Of a DNA stretch of 64,000 bases, positions 1 to 12,600 are shown piece after piece. Each line of letters starts with the position of its first letter. Position 1 is the first letter of the stretch. Below the pieces are notes generated by a model. It did no database searches and was not told the origin of the DNA. It worked only from the letters and a program-made list of their open reading frames with translations. Position numbers and translations under genes: made by a program. The stretch spans positions 1 to 64,000 of the forward strand of contig JAANDG010000129.1 of assembly GCA_036852015.1 (NCBI GenBank), in the 5' to 3' direction. Source of the stretch: Pelodera strongyloides. Taxonomy: Eukaryota; Nematoda; Chromadorea; Rhabditida; Rhabditidae.

Positions 1-2764
1 ATATAAGGAAAAGTATAAATGAGAGTATTGAGAGATAAAGTGTATCATGTTCTTTAACATGATAACCCCGTTTCGACCCTGATCGTATACGAGGATTTTG
101 CTGTAGTTGGGTGCAAAACACGCTTCAAAGTGCAAAACACGCTTCACTAGCTGTTTCGTAACATCACAGTAGATTTTCATTGGTGCATATATTTCTCATT
201 TTTGGAATATATGTAAGAGTGTGTGCGGAATGATTGCTAGAAATACGGTAGTTTCCCTTTCCGTTTTCTCTTTGAAACGTTGTGAGAATCCCGGATGGAG
301 AAGAGAGTTCAAAACTATTTCTCCCCCCGCGTGAGCCTCTCGGTTGGGTTCAGCGCCCTTGGCAAGTGCATTCGCAGATAACAGACCTTCTTTCATCCTA
401 TAGGAAGGGAAAGAGAGTCGCTGAACCAAGTTTTACAGTACACGGCATTTTGAACACAGAGAAAGTGACAGAGTACAACCATCGATTATGTCCCCTAGTT
501 TTAAGGTTTCCAACTTATCAATTGCAAAAAAGGTGGTTATTATTAGATTACAGTTTACTGTGATGTTTGAACTAGACTCGACGGTTATGAACGACATTGT
601 TGTGCTATATTGTTTTTGTTTAGATTTATGCTTTGTTATTGCTTTTCGGTAACTCCAAGTGTTGACAGGCTTGAGCAGTAGTGTTTTGCTGAAGTAGTAC
701 TGTTGATTCAATCTGTTTGAATGTGTATGATGTAAATATCGCTAAATAGAAGACGCGGGATGAATTTCGCTAAGAAAATGGCAAGAAAACGAGCATGTTG
801 ATCGAGGGGCGCCATCAATTGCTTATTTGTGTTATTTACCTGCCCGAATACCAGTTTTTTTTTGTGCTTTTCTACGGTCCATCTTGATCACTTTCGACTC
901 TAACTTCCTTCTCATAATATTTGTTGAGGTTGTTGGCCGAGTACGTTTTAGGTTTACGTGTTTAGTAAAATCATTGATGTCAAAGATAGACTTCCCATGT
1001 TCCTTACTTTCCTTCGGGGATGTTTGTAATTTTGTGGATATTGGAAGTTGTCAATAAGAGAATAAATAATTGCGTACTGCATAGGTTAGGTTACTCGAAT
1101 ACCGAGTACGGTTCTCACAGATCAGGAAAATTATTCAGTGTTATTGTTGAATTATTATTCCAGCGAGTCAACAAAATAAAAGATGCACAAGGGAGAAAAA
1201 TAGCTGGGTGAAAACGGGTGTCATGTTTCATCTCGCTTGTTTTTCTATACAAAGATAAATTCGGTTAATCTACGGTATTTAGCACCTCTTTGGGTTCCTC
1301 AGTGGGTATAACAGAAATGCACTCAAAGGGATTGCTGTACCAATTACCAGTTTCCCAGTGCTACCAGTTTACATTGTGTGAAATGGTGTGGGCAAACACT
1401 AGATGACTACCATTTTCCTGCATTCACCATATGATTGATACCCTTAGCATTGAGAGAGGTTAAGTGAAGAAGTAGAAACTACTTAAAAAAATGTGTGATT
1501 TCATTTTTTTCGTCCCTAAAAAGGAAACCTGCTGTTATCTAAGACTTGAAATTTCGATCAGCGTGTACTCTCCTTCCCAAAGTACAGTAATTTAGATGGA
1601 GGGTTTCCCTGTGAACAGGTTACACATGTAAGTGCAAAATCATAACAGAAACAGTGGCACGAACCAACACCACAATACCCAATTTGTTTCAAGGCAGCCG
1701 TCTTTTAAAACGAACACTTCGTTTGATCTTCAGGGAGATAAGAAACAGTGAAAGCCCTCCCCCACCCGATTACCCAAAAGACTTATCAAATAGTCTCATT
1801 AAGCGTTGCTATTTTGGTCCCAACTGTTATTAAATAACTATATATTTTCCCAGTGGAAGTTGATTGAGGTTCGAGAAGTTTCAGATTAAAAGACCAACCC
1901 CTTGAGTTTGTATATGTGCTAGAGCTCGCAGGTTTGCATGCTTGTTTTCTGAGCCTGTATCTCGGGCCTTGTTCCAAACACTGGCCTTCTTGTGTTCACA
2001 TTTCAAATATATGCATGTGCCCTATTTGCTCATTTTCTAGACAAATATGTGAGGTGAGGCACCTGAAAGTCTTCCGAACTGGGACCCAAAGAACAAAACA
2101 AAAGCTCAGAATATAAAGAATGGCCACAAATGAAAATAGTTCGTTTCGATAAAACACAAGTAATCTGCCGGAATCTACAATGTCCTCACCCAATTGACCC
2201 TAACCCTATTTTTGTTACTGTGCTGGCAAATAAACAAAAGTAAACCCTTTTGGTTTTACACACCCTAAAGACACTAATTATGTACATTGTATTCTCACAC
2301 ACATAGTCTACCGACATTCAAAAAAGGACCCCCCTCCCCTCCCCTATTTTGTAGTAACTCTTGTGCGGGAATCTGTTTTTCCTGTCAGAAAAAAAATTTG
2401 TGGAACCAAGTAACAAAAACGTTTCAGTGTTTTTGAGCGCGGGTGATCCATAGAGGGAGAGGCGTAGACCAGTTTGGGTATGTGCAGTATATTGTGCAAC
2501 TACGGATTGCTCCTCAAAACATTCAGGGGGACCAGCCAGGAAAACAGTGAAAAGTCAAAGGGGAATGGCAGAGACCAGAAACATCGACAACCGAGAGAAT
2601 GCGAGAGGGTTTGATCTTCTTAGTGTTGCAATTCCTTCATATACATAAGTCGGGTGAGAACGGTTTTTGTCGGTAAACAGGAAATATGTGATTTCAAAAC
2701 AATGGTAAACAACTTGGGTTCAATTGAAACACTTAGGCTAATTTGTGAAACATTGGTATCCTAC
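1..2764. other. No confident gene; may hold the 3' exons of the minus-strand gene at 2765
   Basis: I could not assign a gene here. The minus-strand gene that starts at 4574 ends its last visible exon at 2765 with a good donor, so its remaining exons should lie to the left, inside this stretch or beyond it. A relatively GC-rich patch at about 280-430 is open on both strands and has a plausible minus-strand acceptor near 400. Its minus-strand frame does not join the preceding exon in phase, so I did not link them. The rest is AT-rich with homopolymer runs and a C-rich patch near 2328-2345. Confidence 0.5.
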
Positions 2765-4574
2765 CTTCGGTTGAGTGCTCTGAAATGATCTGGCCGCTTT
2801 TTCAGCTGCTCTCTTCACAGCTCCTTCAGGAAAAGGTCCCTCAATCATCCCAGTTTTGTCATCCTAAAACGTTCAACATTATTAGTTGTAAGCATTAAAT
2901 ACTACATTCTTTCATTATGTTAACAAAGAAACGTACCAGCAATGTCGAATGCGCTTGTTGTTCAGCCTTGCCAAAGAGGTCCTTGATTGTCTGCTCAGCG
3001 CACTGAAATTCATTCTAAACACGCGGGTAACACACACCGGAAAAGACACCTTACATAGTTTTCAACAAATTTCAATATAATCCACATACCTGATTGTCGG
3101 ATTGCGCGAGCTGCTCTGCCTTCCCAAAAACACTTTTCATGGTTTGTTCATTATGACTGTGATTATGCGAGTCTTCATCATCCATGTCTGCCCCATTTTC
3201 ATTTTCCAAATCAAGTTCACCTTCAGAGTCCTCTTTCATATCAGTCTGCAAAAGCAATTTCAAACAATTCCTCTTTCATATCAGTCTGCAAAAGCAATTT
3301 CAAACAATATGGTATAAGATATGAGGACATTAATGCTTACAGGATACTTTCATAAAAATTAAGACCATCTAAACTACCGTTGGACTTAACTTTGGACTCG
3401 TAACTGTCTTCTCACTACCACTGTTTCCAGCCACTGGACTGTAAACCCTCGGGCGTAGATCATTTATAACAGTCGGAGGAGGCGAGGCAAATATTGAAGT
3501 AAGACAGTTGGTGAAACTGCAAAGTAGAAATTAAAGAACACCCTTGTGAAGTTTGGAAAGATGATTAACTTTTATAACAATCCAGGTTTAGTTAAGCTGG
3601 AGACTGCAGTGTGAGATGGATCATAACATCAGCATTAGGAAATAATCATAACTACATCGGTCTGATGATCTTACATCTACATCAGTGAGTTTATTGCTCA
3701 TCGCGGTTCTACATGAGTCAACCCATCTTAGACCTGGAAATTACACAGGAGAATCAAAGCTTATTCATTAAAACCTAACAATATCCCTTGCACGCAATTC
3801 AATTTGTTTAGGTTTGTGTGGTATTACCCCCGTGTGTTCGCATTTTTTTCCGGCGACAAGTGCCCAGCATTATTCCGGAGTCAATTTGCGGTAAAAGGCG
3901 GTGTACCAGTTCATTTCCGCTCTAGTTGCCGTAGCGTGGCAATTGACAGCGCCGAATCATACGAGTTGTGGTTGGCGTCGAAAATGGCGCTTCGCACCGG
4001 CCAACATTCAAACTCGGACCGGTGTTTGTCCACTATAGACTAGTTCCCGTGAATATGACAATACTCGGACCAATCTACGTGTACATACCAAATTGGAACC
4101 GTAAACTGATAGACTTTGAGAGAACCACATGAAACGTGCCTTCATGATGAGACCATTGCATTTCTAGCTGACATGTTGCCGAATAACCTGTCAACCCATC
4201 CATATACCCATGTTCTCTAGTGAAAATTGGCCGATCATTTCGTGGTGCGGCAATATTGCACGGTGAGTGACCAGACCCTAATGTACATGCAAACCAGCGT
4301 TACCGGTTAGTTGAATGCGGACACTTTCAGCCCAGTCAACTAAGGATAATGGGTATGCACTACGGTACGCTATAGTACTACTAAGTACTAAGTGAAGGTT
4401 CACTTACTTGGTTAGTGGGTTCTGTCCGCAATTCTGTTCCTGTGGCAATCTTGTGGCTAGTAGTTCTAGTACAATACTCAGTTTAAGATCAATATCATTA
4501 AGGCGTAGATTCAATCCATTCAACATTGCCCGAGTGTCCGCGTCAATGAACGATATACTCGGGATTTGCGACAT
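2765..4574 (-). CDS. Unrecognised acidic protein with repeated FGKAEQ motif (5' part, incomplete)
   Basis: Five exons join in phase: 4408-4574 (ATG at 4574), 3378-3516, 3090-3245, 2937-3002 and 2765-2863. They give 209 residues and then run into a donor, so the 3' part is missing. The start MSQIPSISFIDADTRAMLNG is followed by a helical leucine-rich stretch, then a Pro/Ser-rich stretch (residues ~57-102), an acidic exon rich in E, D, N and H (~103-154), then VFGKAEQLAQS (~143) repeated in the next exon as LFGKAEQQAHS, and a basic C-terminal segment with EGAVKRAAEKAARSFQ. Splice sites are canonical. The mix of an acidic region, a Ser/Pro region and a basic conserved-looking tail would suit a nuclear regulator, but I recognise no family and infer nothing firmer. 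A 40-bp tandem duplication copies the acceptor of the third exon. Confidence 0.72.
3229..3308. repeat. 40-bp perfect tandem duplication spanning a 3' splice site
   Basis: Positions 3229-3268 and 3269-3308 are identical 40-mers. On the minus strand each copy carries the same TTTTGCAG acceptor followed by the first codons of the third exon of the gene at 2765-4574. The genic copy of the acceptor is at 3245/3246; the duplicate is at 3285/3286. Confidence 0.95.
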
Positions 4575-7500
4575 TTTCACTGAAATACAGCAATCAATAA
4601 CTTATACTATAACATAATATAACTGAAAAGTACCGCAGTCGAGGGTGACAGACACCTAGGGCGTTTCACGTTTCGAAGAAAGTGAAGAATGGTATGATGC
4701 CCGTTCAGACATGATCAATTCTCTGTAAAAAAGGCTGGATTTGATCCCGTGATCGGCGGTTTTCCGGAGAGTTTTTCAAGGAAACGAAATCAATTTGCGA
4801 ACTTGACGTGTTTTGCTTTTTAGTAGACCGAGCGTCCTGTCGGGTCAGGTTCGGAAAAGTGATTTCACGTACTGTATGTAATACTGTAAGAAATGATAGA
4901 TGCAGTATTCACAGCTATATATGAATGGCATAACCAGAGGGTTCAATGGATGAATTGGATAATAGAAGCAAGTGTCGAAACCATTGGAACGGCCAATTCA
5001 CTCGTACACGTATTAGGCACGCACTCAAAGTACATTTGATGCCGGCCACACATATATCGATTCAAAGATCTTGTTCTAACTAGCAACACCGAAGACATCA
5101 AGAGTGGATTCGACCTTACGCATAAGGTGTTTATGGTTGAGCGTTTTTTGAGGATAATGTGTTTTCTTTGGTTTATTTTCAATGAATGAGAGGATCATAC
5201 GAGAAGAATGAAGACTTACAACGGGACAACTGATGATACCATAAGACGTAAAGGAAAGATTGTCGGTAGAGAAGGCGCACAAGACAGAGTTCAATAGAAT
5301 AGGGAACGAGAACATTGTTCAGATGGTTGGCCAACTCATTGTCAGGTAGCAAAGTTCAGTAAACTTATTTTACGGTACTTGTGTAAAAACACCATGAAGA
5401 GAAAAATCAACAGTTCGCTTAATGAAAAACGGTTGTTATTGTCAAAAAAAAGTTTAATGAAAATTTAATTTGAAATTCGGCGGTAGTTCTACCTGACGAT
5501 CAAAACACCAGGTCAACGGGTACAGTATGGTAGTTCAGCCATTTCAAAATAGACAGGGGGCGGAGAATCAATTTCTGGATTGGCGACCCCCCCCCGTTTC
5601 CCACCTCGTGACATATCCTAGCTTTAGTGAACGGGAACACCTGAGCTGATTCACAATTATCTGTTAAGTATTATTGTTGTTGTCTTTTAGTCAATAGGCA
5701 ATATTGTTACTCAAGAAAAACACATTAGTTCCGACCACCCATAAGAATAATAGCGCCTGGTCATCAAAAGTTGCGAATGTCTCTCGGAAACAGCAAAAAA
5801 CTGGCGAAAAAAGTGCGGCGGAACGACAAAAAGTGGTGTTTGCCAGGGCAGTTTGGAAGGTGTTTTGACGTGTGAAATTTCAACAAGAAAGTAGAACAAT
5901 ATAAACATGAAATAATCGGAATACCAAGGCACAATGTAATACGTGAGCGAACTGAGAAGATGATGTGCAGAGAAGCTATCATATGGGGTTTTACTGAAGT
6001 GCAATAATTGTGCAAGACGATAATGGGTGGAGATGCACGCAACTTAGTTACTCAGTTCGCTCTTTTTAAAGTTTTTTTCCAGGTTAGCAGTTTGGTACGT
6101 TTTCATGGCAATAATAGGGTGTCAATGAGAAATAGCAGTAACCGAATTGAATAGCAATGTTGGATTCAGGTTGTATGAAAAGGGAATGACGAATGGCAGA
6201 GCACTTTGATCATAAAAGGTAAGATGTTCATTTATTACCAACTCGCCGCTTCTTGAAGTGTTCCACCAATAAGTTTCCAATGCTCCCATTGTGCCGGAAC
6301 ACTCGCGCGGCAAGACGGGAACAAATGAACAGCTCGAACTCTGTGTGTGATCAACACTGGCGCGGGAGCGCGCTGCCACAAATTCAAACCGGTAAGGAAG
6401 AAAAAAAGAAAAACATCGCAACGAGAGGAAGTCAGAAAACCCAAAACATTAAAAAGAGGCAGGCTCGTTTTCTCTTTTTACTCTTGTTTTTTTTTTTTTT
6501 TGAGGGAGGGACGAGAAGCAAATATTAGTGGTTGGCGGTGATTAGTATAGGATTGAAGTTAATATGCAACTAGAACTAAGAACTGGTGAATGAACCTAAT
6601 GATCAAAAAGTTTGAATCAACGTATATCAAGGAAGTGAGGTGGAATTCACGCCATCTATTTTAAAGTTACAACTATCACATTTCCGATTACGCGCACCTT
6701 GGTAATGCTCGTGTGTATTTAGTTGAAAAGGGTTCAAGGGGACGTCCTAAAACATCATCATGCAAAACAAATTCCTCCACTTTGATCTAGTGAACAGTCC
6801 GAGGAATAAGCTTCCTACATTCCATATTGCATGAAATCTTGCCAAGGTTTCTAAAAACAATGACTCAGTGGAAGAATCACAATTGCTGTAGACAAAGCAA
6901 ACTATTTCGCAAAAATACTGAATCTCGATCTCGTGTCAAAACAATTCAAAATATTTGCTATAAATAAAAGAGCACGTATACGTGGGCTGGAGCGAAGATG
7001 CAATTGATAGTTGCAATAATGATGGGTTGAAATGAACAGAACTTGGTTTCGATTTTGATCACGGTTCTAAAGCCGATGTCTGTTATATTATGATTCTTTC
7101 CGAAAAAAAGTCATATATCCATGAACATTGTGAGACTGAAGTCTGAAAAGGGGAGGAGCCGATTCGGAACGCAGTGCAAAATAACAGGCACCACTATTCT
7201 CCCTCGTCTGTAGGAAAGCCCGCCCACTATGAGGGAAAACCCTTTTCTACCGTATGAAATTATGCCGACACCTAGAATTAAAGCCACTGGAATGAAGGGA
7301 AGAAAAGAAGAAACACAGCAAGTTCAAACAAACAATAGCCAACAAAAAATTGTTCACCATATGGAAGAAATACAACATGAACATGGATGTTAACCGCTAT
7401 AACAATTTTAGCTTACGATAATAGAAGGGACAAATAAGAATGAAACTCGCTTGGACATGACGTCTTCCGAATTATGGTTCTTTGTATTGTTATGCTTACA

Positions 7501-9625
7501 CCCTATGTATGCCTATATTATACTGAATACTGTTATCCTAGCGATTGTTTCTACCGTCGTCGTCTCAGCTTTTGAGTGTTCTTTGTCTTTTGTGAATTTT
7601 TGATGACCGCAACTGGTTACAGATACCTTTGGGAGACAATTGGTTATTATTTGTAGACCCAGATACCACCTTGAGCGGTAATTGGCAACTTCCATTAGTT
7701 CGACGGTGTATTTTACCAAGAAAAGGGATGCACATTTAGGTCGCACACCACCACTATCCAGAACCGCTCAAATCCCAATTAAAAGGAACGTACTATATTT
7801 GAAAATAGTTCTGTTAATAACACAAGTTTACTCCACTAATATATGCATAAGTGAAAGTAATTATTTACGCTTTGAAAAAAATGTAGCAGGGCTGAATGAA
7901 CCCATACAGAATTATAAAAAAGGCAACTCGTATTTATGCAACAAATATACATATTTGCTTGTTTTGTGGAAAAAAAAAAGTAAGGATAAGCGGCGGGTTT
8001 GTTTTGTCAAAATATAGCTGGGATTACCGGTTCACAAACTAAGCTTTGCCCCCAAGAACAACAACAGAAATGAGAAGTGAAGGAAACAACCCAGACGAAA
8101 ATATTTATTTTATAGATGGACGCAGTTTTACTTTATGGGCATGAATGATGGCTTCAAGTTTTATTTGTAGTCTCAACTTCTAAATTAAAGCCTCAGTTTC
8201 CTCAACATGGTAGCTCTCGAAAAGACCACTGGTTTTGAACACAAGGATTCTAACCATTGGCGCCATCCCTGCAGAAAGATTATCATAATGAGAAAACGGT
8301 TCTTGTAGTTCTGTCTCAATCTGGCGACGCGGAAAAGACAGTAGGCCTTCCGACAGTCTGGAAAAAAGGATGAAGACTGTCCATTCAAAAAAACACGAAC
8401 CATTTATTACCTTTCTTACTGCTTGGATTTTCTCAGACACTGCTTTTAACGCAACTAAACACGCAGTTTTTATTTATTTTATGTTTGCAGTAGATGACTG
8501 ATGAGAGATCAGATTTGGTTGCTAGTCGATTCTTGCCAATTGCGTGGTTAAAATAATTATGCCACCTCGTGTCCGCACGATTATCACCTCGTGTTTTGTA
8601 AACTTAAAAGCCACCAGTACAGCGCCAACAAAAGCATAATCAAACCAAAACATGGATTCCCACCAAAAATCGCCTATTTTTGTTTCTGGAATAAAAAATA
8701 AGCTGCTTTATGATGTTGACAACCTATGTGAAACAGCATGGACGAGCTGAAAAAATATGCATATAGCAAAAAAAGCAAAACTAAACTTGATCAATGTGTG
8801 GGTACCATTCAACAAAACTGAACGAAGGTGAAAATACAAGAATTTCCAAAAAAAAAAACATAGTATTTCCAAGTACAATATTGTAAGGGTTTTTTATTTG
8901 TTGTTCATTTAACAATAGTTCAATTGGATAATTTCAAGTTCAATAGCGCGCGTTTAAGATGGCCGAAAGAACTAAAATAAATTAAAAATTGCTGTGCAGG
9001 AACGCCGAGGAAATAAAAAAAATTACAGTAATATTTGGCGTATTTTGTCTGTGTGACTTTTTTTTGTATTATGTTTAAAAAAATATTTTCTTCCATTCTG
9101 AACGGCATTTTTTTCTTTTCTTTCGCACATTTTAAGCACGCCCATAGTATGGAGGTTTCTTTTGGGTATTCGCTCCCTATGTCTTTACTTCGTCGTTAGT
9201 TATTTCTCTCCCCTGACTATTTGTTTGTCTAATCTCTACCCATTAGTGGTATAATCTTTTGATTTGTGCCCTGAGTCAAATGACAAATCTCCATCTTTAT
9301 AGGCGGAGTCTCGGTGATATCAATCCAGCGGAGAGCCCACCCATTCACCCCTATAAGGTCATGACTATGCACTCTCTCCACTGGCAAATTGTTTATTAAC
9401 AACAACAACACACCCATCTTTGATACAATCTTCTTTCCTTTCCTCCTGAGATGTTGTGTTCCTCTGGAAAACCCATTTTTTTCATGTTATGCGCTACTAA
9501 AAGAGTAAAAATCTTCTCGTGTAACATGTTTTTTTATACTTTGGCCTTTTTGTATCAGAATGTTATTGACGCTATTCGAGACTACCTATATGTAGAGTGC
9601 CAATCTATTAACGTCTTTGTTAAGT
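4575..9625. other. Intergenic stretch without a supported gene
   Basis: This 5-kb gap separates divergently transcribed genes, so it should contain both promoters. I see AT-rich sequence, short A and T runs (for example the T tract near 6487-6501), and a GC-richer patch at about 6240-6370. Several ORFs of 60-111 codons occur, but none has convincing splice sites or recognisable protein content. The minus-strand ORF pair at 8180-8440 was examined and rejected because the frames do not join. Confidence 0.5.
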
Positions 9626-12600
9626 ATGGCTGGAGCTCTAGTTCTGGGATCGGGTGGTCGCGAACATGCAATTGCATGGAAACTGCTTCAGACAATTGAT
9701 AAGGTTAATTTTTGAATCAAAATTCACGGATGCTTTTTAAGCAGCAAAGCTTTCTGTGTCCCTATTGACTCCTGCAATTATACATTAAAAAAATGGCCGT
9801 ATATAATACCTGTTAGGGTCACTTGTTACAGTATTAGTTTAAAACCGAGTGTCATTTCCTTACTTGTCGCATTTTAGGTGCATATTGCTCCCGGCAATGG
9901 ATCGTCTTGCCATTCAGTTCCAGGTGATTTATTGACAACCGTTCAAACTGCTAACCATAAATATTTCAGTGTTATCCTTGTGTGCCCTGTAGCTTTAATA
10001 TAGCATTATTTGCTTTTTTACCTTACACTTTATATCACAGTTTTTGGCTACTCAACATGATGTTTTTTCTCTGTTACTAGACAATTTTTGACTACTTGGC
10101 GGAACACCTGCCTTTTGCAATCGTTTTTCTTTATCTAATCTGCAAGTTATCTATCTGCGCATCCTGTCATGGAAATTATTGCACAATTCTCAGCAAAAGC
10201 GAAAGGCATAACAACGAAAAGACATAGTTTTTACACGCGGTCGGCACCGTTCTTTTTGAATAAAATATATCCTTTTGCGAAATGCTATTAGCAGTAGATG
10301 TTGGTATGTAAGCCATTAATTATTACTTTGTTTTGACAGATCTCGATCTGGACGATGCTGATGCAATCATCAAGTATTGTTCAAAAGAGGGTATCGACTT
10401 GGTTATTGTTGGCCCAGAACAGCCACTCGCTAAGGGAATTGTGGATAAACTTCAGGATAGGATTGATGTATTCGGACCCACTCAACAAGGAGCTATGCTA
10501 GAGGTAGGCAAGGTTCTCACTTTTGTGAATCACAGAAACCGGAGGTGGAATAGTTTTATTTTTTTTTTGAAAATCCTTACGATTGGTGAATGCTCCAAGT
10601 AGAGTATTTGCGTTGATACAATACGGTTATATCAACTAATTGACACTCACATTTTAGACATCCAAAGCATACTCGAAGAAGTTTATGAAGGAATTTAATC
10701 TTCCAACAGCAAAGTTTGCTGAATTCACCTCCTTGGAGAAAGTAACTAATTTCATTGAGAGGTTTGTCTTTTGTTTGAACATATGTTTGTATAGTGTGAG
10801 GATTACTTTGCTTAAATAATATGTCGAAATTAACTTTAAGTACTTCTTTGCTTGAAATTAACTTTAAGTACTTGTTTAAGTTGTACATGGAATGGCATTG
10901 TCGTTAAAGCTGACGGTCTAGCAGCTGGAAAAGGTGTCGTGGTGACCAAGTCGAGGGTGGAAGCAAAAGAAGCTGCAAAGGAGATGTTAGAGGTGAGCAT
11001 AATTAGTATCCACGGTGTTGGCGCAGTGTATCCTCATTTTGCTTATTGAAAACCCTTTTAACATAGATGCTTTTCACCGAGATTTTCCAGGGAAAATTCG
11101 GTTCGAGCGGCTCTACAATAATCTTGGAAGAACTCTTGGAAGGATACGAAGTTTCGGTAGTTTATTTTAGATATTTGGGTAGCTTTCGGGACTCGTGTCA
11201 AGCTTCTTGTCTAGTGAAGGTACCTAAAGTGAAGAATGTAATGTCCGCAACCATTTAGGCTCTCTGTTTTACCGATGGACACAACATTGCCAGGATGCCA
11301 TTGATCCGAGATCACAAAAGACTCTTGGAAAATGATCTTGGCCCTAACACTGGAGGTGAGCGGTTACCACAAACATGCATGTAAATCTGAGTCATGCAAT
11401 TTGGTTGGAAAGCGTTTCTCCAGTCAGCATCTGTCATGTTTGAGGTATGGGCGTTGTCGGTCCTGTCCATGTGCCCAATCATGTCGAAGAAGGAATAGAT
11501 GCGATCATCCGCGCAACTCTAGCCGGTCTTCGGAAACGCGGCGTGATTTATAAAGGTGTGTCTTTTTATTTAATTGCAGTACTCCTAGCACGCTGTTAGA
11601 ACAAACCAACTTCACAAACGTATGTTCTTTAGGTGTTCTCTACGCTGGCCTGATGGTTACGCAAAGTGGCCCACAACTGCTGGAGTACAACTGCCGGTTT
11701 GGAGACCCAGAGACTGAGGTACTGTCGTTGTTTATATATTCACAATTGCTGCAGCGTTAGAACTAAGTAAGAGCTTTCAGTAAAAAGATTGCATCCGTTT
11801 AGATAATCATGCGCCTTCTCGACAGTGACTTGTACACGATTTGTAAGGCATGCGTCTCACAAACTCTGAATTCCATCCACATCAAGTGGAAAAATGAGTA
11901 CGCGTGTGGAATAATTCTCTCGTCGAGAGACTATCCCTACAAAAGCGATAAGGGCACACCGATTACAAGTAAGTTTTCACGTTGCTTCTCATCCAGATAT
12001 AGCTCGGCTTACAACAAATGTGCTTATGATAAAAATTGTAATGAACTAATAAAACATTTCAGACATTCCTACCGATACTCCCTCTACCGTTGTATTTCAT
12101 GCTGGAACAGCACGTCAAGGAGCACAGGGTAAGCACCACTTAAAGGGAACATGGTAGAAACAGTCCCGCAATAATCCAACAGCCGAGCGATCTGAACCGC
12201 ATGTTTAAAATCTCTTTATTTATTGAAGCAGAAAATAACCACAAATGTGATAACCAAACACAAAGCAGAATAATTCATTGATTACAAATCATCGTTTTCA
12301 CTCCGCTATTTGACAAGTTCGTCAGATAAAAACCCCAGTGCCATGAACTCCTGTTAGATAGATGTAGGATATTCCATCTGGTTTGATGATTAGTCATATT
12401 TTAACACGTTTAGTTGTAACAAGCGGTGGTCGAATCCTTTGTGTGACGTCTTTGGGTTCAACATTGGACGAGGCACGACGCCTGGCTATCGAAACAGCTT
12501 CAATTGTTCAATTCGAAGGGAAATTCTTCAGAAAAGATATTGGGAAAACACTGACAAAGTTTGTTATTATATACATTCTACTTTTGCTTCGTAGTGTTAA

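Noticed and set aside
7682..8017. 111-codon plus-strand ORF
   Set aside because: It begins with TTG and reads through A-rich intergenic sequence with no motif, splice context or codon bias.
8180..8440. Minus-strand exon pair with a good acceptor at 8357 and an ORF ending HVEETEALI
   Set aside because: The upstream piece (SEKIQAVRK) ends in phase 0, which puts the downstream exon in a frame that stops early. The open downstream frames need a different phase, and no ATG is in reach.
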